In this document: positions 1 to 7,981 of the stretch, one piece after another
Position numbering within the stretch: the first letter of the stretch is position 1
How the letters are laid out: the number at the start of each line of letters is the position of its first letter
Assembly (NCBI GenBank): GCA_039045975.1
Contig: JBCCJA010000007.1
Location: forward strand, 1 to 64,000
Source of the DNA: JBCCJA01 sp039045975
Lineage (GTDB): Bacteria; Planctomycetota; Planctomycetia; Planctomycetales; Planctomycetaceae
Direction: 5' to 3'
DNA length: 64,000 nt
The notes under the pieces: model-generated
The model's database searches: none
What the model saw: the letters and a program-made list of their open reading frames with translations, nothing else
Told to the model about the DNA's origin: nothing
Translations under genes and position numbers: made by a program

Positions 1-40
1 CCCCCGATGTCGAACCGCCGGCCGACTCCCCCTGACCCCT

Positions 41-100
41 TTTAGCCGGTCCGGGTCGGGAGCGGGTCGTCGGGCCCGCTCCCCCCCGGGACCGGCTAAA
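41..100. terminator. long two-part hairpin upstream of prfB
   Basis: A perfect 12-bp outer inverted repeat (41-52 with 89-100, TTTAGCCGGTCC and its complement) encloses a perfect 9-bp inner one (58-66 with 75-83, GGGAGCGGG and its complement). The structure is very stable and ends 33 bases before the prfB start. The outer stem carries its own A/T ends, as bidirectional terminators often do, but there is no proper T-tract after it. It most likely ends a gene left of the window; a role in the prfB leader is possible. Bases 1-40 show nothing else. Confidence 0.4.
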
Positions 101-133
101 CTTTGCGCTCACCGAATACGAAAAATCGCCCCG

Positions 134-1264
134 ATGGACGCCGACCTCACCGCCCGCATCGACGACGTCCGCGGCCGGATCGCCGATCTGAGCAAGACGC
201 TCAAACGCGACGACCTCGCCGCCCAGGTCGCCGCGATCAACGCCGAGATGGCCGCCCCGAACTTCTGGGACGACCAAGAGTCGGCCCAAAAAACCGTCGC
301 GAACCTGCAGTCGGTCCAGGCGACGCTGAAGCCGCTCGAAACGCTCGTCGAGGCCGACGGCGACCTGGAGGTTCTGGTCGAGATTGCCGCCGAGGACGAG
401 TCGGCCCTCGACGAACTCGGCACGACGCTCGAGGCGGTCGAGAGTGACCTCGCCGCCCTCGAACTCAAGGCGATCATGTCCGACCCGGCCGACCCGGCCG
501 ACGCCTTCTTGCTCGTCCAGGCGGGCGAGGGCGGGACCGACGCGGCCGACTTCGCCGAGATGCTCATGCGGATGTACCAACGCTGGGCCGAGACCCGCGG
601 CTTCAAAATGGAGCTGCTCGACGTCTCGCCCGGCGAAGAGGCCGGCATCCGTAACTGCACCCTCGGCGTGAAGGGCGACTACGCCTTCGGCTACTTGAAG
701 GGCGAGAGCGGCAACCACCGGCTGGTCCGCAACAGCCCGTTCGACTCGGCCGGCCGCCGGCAGACGTCGTTCGCCGCCGTCGACGTCACGCCAGACCTCG
801 GCGACGAGATCGAAATCGACATCGACTGGAAAGACCAGTCGGTCATCCGCGAAGACACCCTCCGCGCCAGCGGCGCCGGCGGACAGCACGTCAACAAGAC
901 CGAATCGGCGATCCGCCTGACGCACCTGCCGACGAACACGGTCGTCAACTGCCAGTCGGAACGGTCCCAGCACCAGAACCGCGACAACGCCCGCAAGATG
1001 CTCGCCGCGAAGCTGTACCAGCTCGAGGTCGAAAAACGGGACGCAGAGAACGCCGCCCGCCGCGGCGAGAAGAGCCGCATCGGCTTCGGCGGCCAGACGA
1101 TCCGGCACTACGTGTTGAATCCGGACCAGTACGTCAAAGACAGCCGTACCGGCTGGCGGGGCAACCCGATGGGCGTCCTCGACGGCGGCGTCGACCCGCT
1201 CATCGAGAGCTACTTGAAATGGTCGATCGGGCAGGGCGACGCCGAGAGCGGGAGTGACGGATGA
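134..1264 (+). CDS. prfB: peptide chain release factor 2
   Basis: Class I release factor that reads UAA and UGA stop codons in the ribosomal A site and triggers peptide release. The 376-residue protein has the normal family length. The codon-recognition tripeptide SPF is at residues 201-203, which marks RF2 rather than RF1, and the catalytic GGQ loop is at 249-251 inside RASGAGGQHVNKTESAIRL. The N-terminal helical domain (residues 1-110) reads through without interruption: the programmed +1 frameshift with an internal UGA near codon 26, used for autoregulation in many bacteria, is absent here. The ATG at 134 has no obvious Shine-Dalgarno site. The stop codon overlaps the start of the next gene by four bases. 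Confidence 0.97.
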   Translation: MDADLTARIDDVRGRIADLSKTLKRDDLAAQVAAINAEMAAPNFWDDQESAQKTVANLQSVQATLKPLETLVEADGDLEVLVEIAAEDESALDELGTTLEAVESDLAALELKAIMSDPADPADAFLLVQAGEGGTDAADFAEMLMRMYQRWAETRGFKMELLDVSPGEEAGIRNCTLGVKGDYAFGYLKGESGNHRLVRNSPFDSAGRRQTSFAAVDVTPDLGDEIEIDIDWKDQSVIREDTLRASGAGGQHVNKTESAIRLTHLPTNTVVNCQSERSQHQNRDNARKMLAAKLYQLEVEKRDAENAARRGEKSRIGFGGQTIRHYVLNPDQYVKDSRTGWRGNPMGVLDGGVDPLIESYLKWSIGQGDAESGSDG

Positions 1265-2070
1265 CTTATGCGACTTGTACGCCGGTTATCGGGCGTCCTC
1301 TACGGGCCCTGGCGACCGCCCTAATTCTGACCACCGCCCTGCCGGGCTGTGCCGACGTTTCGGAAGACGCGGCGGACGACGCCGGCCAGAGCGGCGTGAC
1401 GATCGTCTCGGGATACGAACATTTTCTGGAGACCGGCGAAGTCCCGGACGCGGCATCGACACCGCTATTCGACGGCTCGACGCTGACAGGCTGGCGAGCC
1501 GTCCCCGGTTCGGAGGGATCGTTCACGGTCGAAGACGGCGAGCTTGTCGTTTCGGGCGGGCCGGGATTCTTGGAGACCGAAGCCGTCTTCGCCGACTTCC
1601 TCCTCACCTTCGAATTCCGCACGGACGCCCCCGACACCAACAGCGGCGTCTTCTTCCGGGCCGAACGGGGCACGGAACAGGCCCCCTCGCACGGCTACGA
1701 ATTGCAGCTGTGCAATACGATCGAAAACGGCGACCGCACGAAGCCGGCTGACTACGGCGACGGCTGGGGCACCGGCGCGATCTTCCGCCGGCAGCGGGCG
1801 AGCATCGTCAACGCCGACGACGGCGTCTGGAACTCGGTCACGCTGATCGCCGACGGGCCGCGGTTCCGCACCTGGGTCAACGGCGTCGCGGTCTGCGACT
1901 TCACCGACACCCGCGAACCTCACCCCAACCCGCGCAAGGGCCTCCGGCTCGATGCCGGTCACATCAGCCTGCAGGGCCACGACCCGACCACCGCGATCCG
2001 GTTCCGCAACATGCGGATCAGTCCGCTCGAGGTGCCGACCGGCGACGGCGGGTCGCCGACGGCCGACTGA
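1261..2070 (+). CDS. DUF1080 (3-keto-disaccharide hydrolase-like) lipoprotein
   Basis: A secreted 269-residue protein of the DUF1080 family, a LamG-like beta-sandwich fold very abundant in Planctomycetota and linked in some members to 3-keto-glycoside hydrolysis. An N-terminal hydrophobic stretch ends in a lipobox (LPGC, Cys at about residue 30), so it should be a lipid-anchored envelope protein. Family landmarks are the opening LFDGSTLTGWRAV, TNSGVFFRAERG, GYELQL and a closing GHISLQGHDPTTAIRFRNMRI. Its ATG overlaps the prfB stop (ATGA), implying translational coupling to a release factor, an odd functional pairing. Its 3' end overlaps the convergent gene at 2018-2497 by about 50 bases. The substrate cannot be told from the sequence. 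Confidence 0.88.
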   Translation: MTYATCTPVIGRPLRALATALILTTALPGCADVSEDAADDAGQSGVTIVSGYEHFLETGEVPDAASTPLFDGSTLTGWRAVPGSEGSFTVEDGELVVSGGPGFLETEAVFADFLLTFEFRTDAPDTNSGVFFRAERGTEQAPSHGYELQLCNTIENGDRTKPADYGDGWGTGAIFRRQRASIVNADDGVWNSVTLIADGPRFRTWVNGVAVCDFTDTREPHPNPRKGLRLDAGHISLQGHDPTTAIRFRNMRISPLEVPTGDGGSPTAD

Positions 2071-2497
2071 CCTCCCGCTCGTCCCGGCGGGCCGTCTTCG
2101 GCAGGTGACGCCGTCCCGCCCCGTCCGTGACCGAGGCCACCAGGTCGGCCAATGCCTCAGGAAACTCGTCGTGCGTGACGACCAGTCCCGCCGGCCACAG
2201 GCCGGCATCACGCCGCCGCTCCGAAACACACCACGGCCCGAGCACGACCAGCCACGATGTCAGCGGCGTCCGCCCGAGCAGTCGCTCGACGGTGTCGCGG
2301 TCGAACTGTCCCGGCCTCGTCTGGAACACGACGGCGACCTGATGGGCCCAACGCCCTGCTTCGATCTCTTCCAGGGCGGGCCCGGCCCCGCGGAGCCAAG
2401 CGACGGCTTTGAGGCGACCGCGGAGCCTTCCCGCCAGCGTCTCGGCCACCGACGCGAGCGGCACACGGTCTTCGGCGATGAGGGCGACGCCGGACAA
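2018..2497 (-). CDS. hypothetical protein with receiver-like N-terminal region
   Basis: Predicted protein of 159 residues, not assigned to a named family. The first 130 residues look like a compact alpha/beta domain with alternating hydrophobic strands (SGVALIAEDR, AHQVAVVFQTRPG, SWLVVLGPWCVSERR, WPAGLVVTHDEFPEAL), loosely reminiscent of degenerate response-regulator receiver domains, although the acidic phosphoacceptor pocket is not recognisable. The last 30 residues are a basic tail that overlaps the convergent DUF1080 gene antisense. Codon bias (strong GC3) and the regular strand pattern support real coding. Start ATG at 2497. The function is unknown. Confidence 0.6.
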   Translation of the reverse strand: MSGVALIAEDRVPLASVAETLAGRLRGRLKAVAWLRGAGPALEEIEAGRWAHQVAVVFQTRPGQFDRDTVERLLGRTPLTSWLVVLGPWCVSERRRDAGLWPAGLVVTHDEFPEALADLVASVTDGAGRRHLPKTARRDEREVSRPSATRRRRSAPRAD

Positions 2498-2650
2498 TCA
2501 AAACCTCCGTCAGGCATCGATCCCGACCGCGTCACCGACGGCCGACCGTCGACGCGACGTCTTGCCCGCCTCGTCCGCGTTCTGCCATAACCCGGCCGCG
2601 GGGTCGAGGCCGGCTCGACCCGCCGGCGTGCCCCCATCCCACGAACGATC

Positions 2651-4825
2651 ATGCCGGCGACGCCGACGGCCGACCTGCGTCGCGTCCTCGACCGACTGGA
2701 GATCAACGCGGCCGCCGTCGCCGCGGCCGAACGCGAGGTCACCCGGCGTGCCCGCGGGCTGCCGCGGTTCGACTCGATCTGGATCGATGTCTTCCTCCGA
2801 CGGGGCCTGCTCACCGCGTTCCAAGCCGACGCGCTCCACTCCGGGCGGGCGGACGAGCTGTTCGTCGGCCCCTACCGACTGACGGGGCGGCTGAGCCCGA
2901 CCCGCGGCGCGACGTTCGCCGCCGCCGCCGAGGACGGTACCGCGGTCGCGATCAAACGGGTTCGCGGCGAAGCGTCCGGTAAGCTCGCCGACGCCCGGCC
3001 GTGCGAAGCTAGGCCGCACGCCGTCGGCCCCGACCGGTTCGACCGACTCGCAGACGGCGTCTGTGCGGTCAGCCCGCTGATCGCCGGTCCGAATCTCCGC
3101 GAGTTGCTCGCGCGATTCGGCCGACTCTCCCCGCCGGCGGTCATCGCGATCGCGCGACAGATCGCCGCCGAGCTGTCGGTCGGGCCGCCGCACGGTCAAC
3201 TGACGCCCGAAAACATCCGGATCACGCCCGACGGCCGGGCCATATGCGTCGACCGTGGCTACGAACGCCTGGTCGCGCCCGAGGGCCGGCCCGACCGGAT
3301 GCTCGAACCCGACGTGCTCGCGACGCTCGACCCGCACCGCTTCGGCCGACGGACGCCGCACCGCGAGACGCACGACGTCTACGCCTTCGCGGCGGCCCTG
3401 TTCGAACTCCTGACCGGACGCCCGACGCACGCACAGGCCGACCCGTTCGCCCGGATCGCGGCGAAAAAGTCTCATCCCGCGCCTGACGTCGCGACGCTGG
3501 TCGGGGACGGCGTCGTCCCCGAGTCGCTCGTGACGGTCATCAACGCCGGTCTGGCGATCCGCGTTGAAGACAGGCCGGCCGGCTTCGCGGCCGTCTCGGC
3601 CGAGATCGGCCCACCGACCGCGACCGACGCCCGCCGGCTGGCGGCGATCACGACCCGCGGGCGAACCGCCCTGTCACGACTGTTCGGCCCGGAAGAGCCC
3701 CCCCGCGTTAAGCGACGAGTCCGCGACGAGCCGAATCAGACAACCCGTAATGCCGTCTTGGCGACCGCCGCGGCCGGACTCTTCGCGACGGCCCTGTGGC
3801 TCACGGCCGATCTTCGCCCGACCAACCGCGTGACGGCAGAGACCGTCACCGAGCGATTCCCGCCGGGCCGCCCGTCCGAAACGAACACCGATGGGCCGCG
3901 GGGGCTGTCCTGGCCGAGGCCCGACCCGCGAGGCGTCGTGACCTTCACCTCTCCCGGCCCCTATCGGGCCGCCGAGATCGAGTGGGCCCGCGACCTCACG
4001 CTCATCGCGGCGGACGGCGTCCGCCCGGTGATCCGAATCGGCGACCGTCCGATCAGACTGACGGCCCGGCGGGTCATGATCGACGGCATCGACTTGTATG
4101 GGGACGCCGGCGCCCCGGCACTCGCCCTCGTGCGTTCGCAGACCTTGAACGTTCGAAACGTGCGGGCCGCCGCCGCGGGCCGATCACGCCCGTCCGGCAT
4201 CGCCTGGCGTCGCCGCGACGGCGACCCGGCCGGCGTCGCCGAGTTACGCATCGATCGCTCGGCGTTCGCGGGCCTCGCGGCCGCGGTGCACCTGGCCGAT
4301 CGGCCGGCGGGCCTCGATGCCGTCGACACGCTGTTCTTGGATTGCGACCGAGCCGTGCGGGCCGTTTCTGCCGTCGACCGCCCGTGGCGGCTGCGACTGT
4401 CCCGCGTCACCTGCCGCGACTGTTCCGCAGTGGCCGGTGTCGGTGCGGCGACCGGGATACCGAGGGTCGTCGCGGCGAACAGCCTGTTCGGGCTGTCTGA
4501 AGACGCGCCGTTCATCGACCAGTCCGCGGAACCGGGTCGCAAGCCGACAGCGCCGGCGGGCATCACCGCCTCAGACTCCTTGATCGACAAGCGAGTCCAG
4601 CCGGCAGGCCTCCCGGAAACCGGCCTGTTACCCGGCGAGATCATTTTCACCTCCGATCCGGAAAGCGTCCGTCCCGGCCTGTTCCCCGACTTCGCCGCGG
4701 CGGCTGCGTTCCGCTTCGTCGGGCCGCGTCGGGCCGGGGTCGCGGTCGGTGTCACGCCCGACCGAATGACGTTCACGTCGACGCCTTCGCGTCGCGATCT
4801 CGCCTCTCGTAACGGCCCGCGGTAA
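2651..4825 (+). CDS. membrane-anchored Ser/Thr pseudokinase with beta-helix-like C-terminal half
   Basis: A 724-residue protein. Residues about 1-75 form a helical N-terminal segment (FLRRGLLTAFQADAL) typical of planctomycete Hanks-type kinases. A kinase-like domain follows (about 75-330): VAIKRVR keeps the ATP-binding Lys, and the helix-F region is HDVYAFAAALFELLTGRP. The catalytic loop, normally HRDLKPEN, is HGQLTPEN, so the catalytic Asp and the Lys are lost; the DFG position reads DRG. The glycine-rich loop is poor. One membrane helix (NAVLATAAAGLFATALWL, about 365-385) separates it from some 330 extracytoplasmic residues with repeated short strands resembling right-handed beta-helix proteins. 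A sensing or scaffold role is inferred from this layout; nothing in the sequence names a ligand or partner. Confidence 0.8.
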   Translation: MPATPTADLRRVLDRLEINAAAVAAAEREVTRRARGLPRFDSIWIDVFLRRGLLTAFQADALHSGRADELFVGPYRLTGRLSPTRGATFAAAAEDGTAVAIKRVRGEASGKLADARPCEARPHAVGPDRFDRLADGVCAVSPLIAGPNLRELLARFGRLSPPAVIAIARQIAAELSVGPPHGQLTPENIRITPDGRAICVDRGYERLVAPEGRPDRMLEPDVLATLDPHRFGRRTPHRETHDVYAFAAALFELLTGRPTHAQADPFARIAAKKSHPAPDVATLVGDGVVPESLVTVINAGLAIRVEDRPAGFAAVSAEIGPPTATDARRLAAITTRGRTALSRLFGPEEPPRVKRRVRDEPNQTTRNAVLATAAAGLFATALWLTADLRPTNRVTAETVTERFPPGRPSETNTDGPRGLSWPRPDPRGVVTFTSPGPYRAAEIEWARDLTLIAADGVRPVIRIGDRPIRLTARRVMIDGIDLYGDAGAPALALVRSQTLNVRNVRAAAAGRSRPSGIAWRRRDGDPAGVAELRIDRSAFAGLAAAVHLADRPAGLDAVDTLFLDCDRAVRAVSAVDRPWRLRLSRVTCRDCSAVAGVGAATGIPRVVAANSLFGLSEDAPFIDQSAEPGRKPTAPAGITASDSLIDKRVQPAGLPETGLLPGEIIFTSDPESVRPGLFPDFAAAAAFRFVGPRRAGVAVGVTPDRMTFTSTPSRRDLASRNGPR

Positions 4826-4893
4826 CACCCGGTCTCTGTCCGGCCGTCGCGGCGATTGCGACCGTGACCCGGCGGGACTAGTGTCCGTCGGCA

Positions 4894-5865
4894 GTGAACG
4901 AGCCGACGTCGCCGCCGGTCCAAGACCCCTCATCCGCCGTCAGCGGGTGGACGCGGCGAGACATTCTCGGGCTCGAAGACTTCTCGGCGGACGAGATCAC
5001 CCGCGTCCTCGACCGGGCCGACCACTACGCCGCCGAGCTCGATCGAGATCCCGGCGTAAAGCTCGACGAGCTCCGCGGGCGGGTCGTGGCGAACCTGTTC
5101 TTCGAGAACTCGACCCGGACGCGGACTTCGTTTTCGCTCGCGGCGAAACGCCTCGGTGCCGACACGGTCGACTTCTCCCCGTCGGGCAGCAGCCTCGCGA
5201 AGGGCGAGACCTACATCGACACGGCGAAGACGATCGAATCGCTCGGCGTGTCGCACGTCGTCTGCCGCCACCCGGCGCCGGGCGGGCCGGCGATCCTGTC
5301 GCGGAACCTCGACGCCCGCGTCATCAACGCCGGCGACGGCACGCACGAGCACCCGACGCAGGCGCTGCTCGACATGCTCACGATCCGCCAGAAGCGGGGC
5401 ACGCTGGCGGGCCTGACGGTCGCGCTCGTCGGCGACATCCTGCACAGCCGCGTCGCCCGCTCGAACATCTGGGGCCTGACGAAGCTCGGCGCCCGCGTGA
5501 TCGTCTGCGGGCCGAAGACTCTGATCCCGCCGCACGTCGAAGAACTCGGCGTCGAGGTCCGCACCGACCTCGATGCGGCACTCGCCGAGGCCGACTGCGT
5601 CAACCTCCTGCGGGTGCAGTTCGAGCGGCAACGCGGGGCGTTCTTCCCCTCGATCGCCGAGTACGCCCACCTGTTCGGCATGAACGGCCGCCGGCTGGCG
5701 GCGGCGAAGCCCGACCTGCTGGTCCTGGCGCCGGGGCCGATCAACCGCGGCGTCGAGCTCTCGCCCGACGTCGCCGACGGGCCGCAGTCGGTGATCCTCG
5801 ATCAGGTCCGCAACGGGATGCTCGTGCGGATGGCTTGTCTGGCGTTGTCGGCGGAGGTCGCGTGA
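4894..5865 (+). CDS. pyrB: aspartate carbamoyltransferase catalytic subunit
   Basis: Catalyses carbamoyl phosphate plus L-aspartate to N-carbamoyl-aspartate, the committed step of pyrimidine synthesis. The 323-residue protein has the carbamoyl-phosphate loop ENSTRTRTSF at residues 71-80, the HPTQALLDM motif near 152 and the aspartate-domain signature LAPGPINRGVEL near the C-terminus. The GTG at 4894 is chosen because it gives the full N-terminal domain; no strong Shine-Dalgarno site is visible. The stop overlaps the start of the dihydroorotase-like gene (GTGA). No regulatory pyrI is present, as expected for ATCases that pair with a dihydroorotase-like subunit. There is no obvious attenuator in the 68 bases upstream. 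Confidence 0.97.
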   Translation: MNEPTSPPVQDPSSAVSGWTRRDILGLEDFSADEITRVLDRADHYAAELDRDPGVKLDELRGRVVANLFFENSTRTRTSFSLAAKRLGADTVDFSPSGSSLAKGETYIDTAKTIESLGVSHVVCRHPAPGGPAILSRNLDARVINAGDGTHEHPTQALLDMLTIRQKRGTLAGLTVALVGDILHSRVARSNIWGLTKLGARVIVCGPKTLIPPHVEELGVEVRTDLDAALAEADCVNLLRVQFERQRGAFFPSIAEYAHLFGMNGRRLAAAKPDLLVLAPGPINRGVELSPDVADGPQSVILDQVRNGMLVRMACLALSAEVA

Positions 5866-7187
5866 ACGGGGACTCCGAACGTTTCCGTGCGGGCGGCGAC
5901 TTCGTGATCGCCGGCGGCAGGGTCGTCGACCCGGCGAACGAAATCGACGGCCCGGGCGACCTCGTCATCCGCGGCGGAAAGGTCGACGGGCTCGGCGCGC
6001 CGGATTCGACCGTCTCGTACGATCTGCCGCGGTTCGACGCGTCGGGGCTGATCGTCGCGCCCGGCTTTGTCGACCCGCACGCCTCGTTCCGCGAGCCGGG
6101 CGACGAGGCCGACGAAACCGTCGCGAGCGGTGCCGAGGCCGCCCTCGCGGGCGGGTTCACGACCGTCGCCTGCCTGCCCGACACGTCGCCGGCGGTCGAC
6201 AACCGGGCCGCCGCCGAGTTCGTCACGCTGCAGGGGGCCCGGGCCGGCTTCGCCCGCGTCCTGCCGCTCGGGGCGGTCACGAAGGGCGTCGCGGGCGAGG
6301 AGCTCGCCGAGATCGGGCAGCTCGTAGAGGGCCACGCGGTCGCGTTCACCGACGGAAAACGGCCGATCCGCAACGCCGAGATCCTCCGCCGGGCGCTGCA
6401 ATACGCCGGCATGTTCGACCGCGTCGTCATGACCCTGCCGCAGGTCGCCGAGCTGATCGACGGGCGGGTCATGCACGAGGGGCGTCTGTCGACGCGGCTC
6501 GGCCTGCCGGGCATGCCGGCCGCGGCCGAGCACATCGCCGTCGACCGCGACATCGCGTTGGCGGAGTTGACCGGTGCCCGTCTGCATCTGATGTGCGTCT
6601 CGACGTCGCAGGCGGTCGCGTCGATCGCCGCCGCGAAGGGGCGGGGCGTCCGCGTGACCGCCGACGTGACGCCGCACCACCTCGCCCTCGACGACGGGTC
6701 GCTGGCGAGCTTCGACTCGCGTTTCAAGACGATGCCGCCGCTCCGCCCGGCCGAACACGTCGATGCGCTCCGCCGCGGGCTCGCCGAAGGCGTCATCGAC
6801 GCCGTCTGTGCCGACCATCAGCCGCTCGCCCCCCAGAAAAAGAGCGGCGACCTGCTCGGCGACCCGTTCGGCGCCTCGGGGATCGAAGCGGCGGTCTCGG
6901 CCTTCGCGGCGGCGACACTCGGACGCGACGGCCTCGACTGGCCGCGGATCGTCGCGGCGCTCTCGTGGGGACCGGCAAAGGTTCTCGACATCGACGCCGG
7001 CACGTTGACGCCCGGTCGGCCCGCCGACGTCACCTTGATCGCGCCCGACGCGACCCCGATCATCCGGGGCGAGGCGTTCCGCTCCCGCGGCAAGAGCACG
7101 CCGTTCGAAGAGTCGACCGGCCGCGGCGAAGTCCGGGCGGTCTTCGTCGGCGGCGTCCTGAAATTCCACACCGACGGCCGATCCTGA
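5862..7187 (+). CDS. pyrC: dihydroorotase homologue, probably catalytically inactive (PyrC' type)
   Basis: A 441-residue amidohydrolase-fold protein colinear with class I dihydroorotases (APGFVDPHASFREPG; MHEGRLSTRLGLPG; VTADVTPHHLAL; FKTMPPLRP; PFGASGIEAAV). Metal ligands are missing: the HxH motif reads H73-A-S75, the usual HxED position reads TLPQ, and HVST reads CVST; only the last Asp (CADHQP) remains. This is the pattern of the inactive PyrC' proteins that in Pseudomonas are needed to assemble the ATCase holoenzyme. The GTG start overlaps the pyrB stop (GTGA), consistent with a structural partner made in fixed ratio. A separate active dihydroorotase should then exist elsewhere in the genome. 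No alignment was run. Confidence 0.9.
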   Translation: MNGDSERFRAGGDFVIAGGRVVDPANEIDGPGDLVIRGGKVDGLGAPDSTVSYDLPRFDASGLIVAPGFVDPHASFREPGDEADETVASGAEAALAGGFTTVACLPDTSPAVDNRAAAEFVTLQGARAGFARVLPLGAVTKGVAGEELAEIGQLVEGHAVAFTDGKRPIRNAEILRRALQYAGMFDRVVMTLPQVAELIDGRVMHEGRLSTRLGLPGMPAAAEHIAVDRDIALAELTGARLHLMCVSTSQAVASIAAAKGRGVRVTADVTPHHLALDDGSLASFDSRFKTMPPLRPAEHVDALRRGLAEGVIDAVCADHQPLAPQKKSGDLLGDPFGASGIEAAVSAFAAATLGRDGLDWPRIVAALSWGPAKVLDIDAGTLTPGRPADVTLIAPDATPIIRGEAFRSRGKSTPFEESTGRGEVRAVFVGGVLKFHTDGRS

Positions 7188-7966
7188 TGACCTTCACCTT
7201 TCGCGGCAGCCGCTTGTTCGCCGTGTCTGCCGTGCTCTCGTGCGCGGCGGGTTGCGGTTCCGAGCTCTACAGCGAGCGGTTCGAGGACAACACGGTCGCT
7301 TACTTCAGGCACTCGGCAGAAGTCGCCGCGGCGCTCGGACAGGAAGCGGTCGCGCCGGCCGCGGCGTTCCGACCGCCGACCCAGTTCCAACTCGTCCGCG
7401 GCAAGCGGAACAAAGAGGGCGAAGACACACGGCAGCCCTACTTTCTGCGGCTACCGCTGCCGGGGCTCGTCAACGCGTGGCAGGCCGAAGTCCGCATCAA
7501 CCCGATCGCCGCCCCCGAGCCGGCGCCCGGCGGGAACCCGGCACCACCGCCGCTCGGGCTGGCCCATTGCTTCCTGTTGGCCGAAGCGGCGATGAAAGAC
7601 AGCAGCCTCGGCCCCGACGCGCGTTTCGACCTGCTCGTCGTGAACCGCATTCTCGGCGGGCTCGGGCTTTCGGCGTTGTCGTCCCGCGAAGTCGGCGACG
7701 GCCTGCGACGCACGCCGTACGGCTACGGACGTTTCGGCCGTGACCTGCAGTACGACGTCTTCCGTTTCGATACGGACCGTGTCGAGCGGGGGACCAACAC
7801 GACGGTCGTGATCAATATCTGCCGCTCGCGTCCGAAAGAGGCCGCCGTGATCTTCGTCTACCCGACTGAGATCGCCCGCGGCGAACTGTTCAACGACCGC
7901 CTCCCGCTGTCGCTGGCGTCGCTGAAGGTCACCGGTGACCGCAGCGCCGCGGCGCCGAGGCTCTGA
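7187..7966 (+). CDS. putative lipoprotein of unknown function
   Basis: A 259-residue protein starting with a basic and hydrophobic signal (RGSRLFAVSAVLSCAAGC) with a lipobox-like AAGC at about residues 20-23, so probably a lipid-anchored envelope protein. No recognised domain. Sequence landmarks are FLRLPLPGLVNAWQAEVRI, a Pro-rich PEPAPGG segment, LAHCFLLAEAAM, and a C-terminal half with YDVFRFDTDR and TTVVINICRSRPKEAAVIFVYP. The start ATG overlaps the pyrC' TGA (TGATG), so it is the third gene of the pyrB unit, though nothing ties it to pyrimidine metabolism. It ends 15 bases before a convergent operon. Confidence 0.75.
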   Translation: MTFTFRGSRLFAVSAVLSCAAGCGSELYSERFEDNTVAYFRHSAEVAAALGQEAVAPAAAFRPPTQFQLVRGKRNKEGEDTRQPYFLRLPLPGLVNAWQAEVRINPIAAPEPAPGGNPAPPPLGLAHCFLLAEAAMKDSSLGPDARFDLLVVNRILGGLGLSALSSREVGDGLRRTPYGYGRFGRDLQYDVFRFDTDRVERGTNTTVVINICRSRPKEAAVIFVYPTEIARGELFNDRLPLSLASLKVTGDRSAAAPRL

Positions 7967-7981
7967 CCGGACGCCCGGTAC

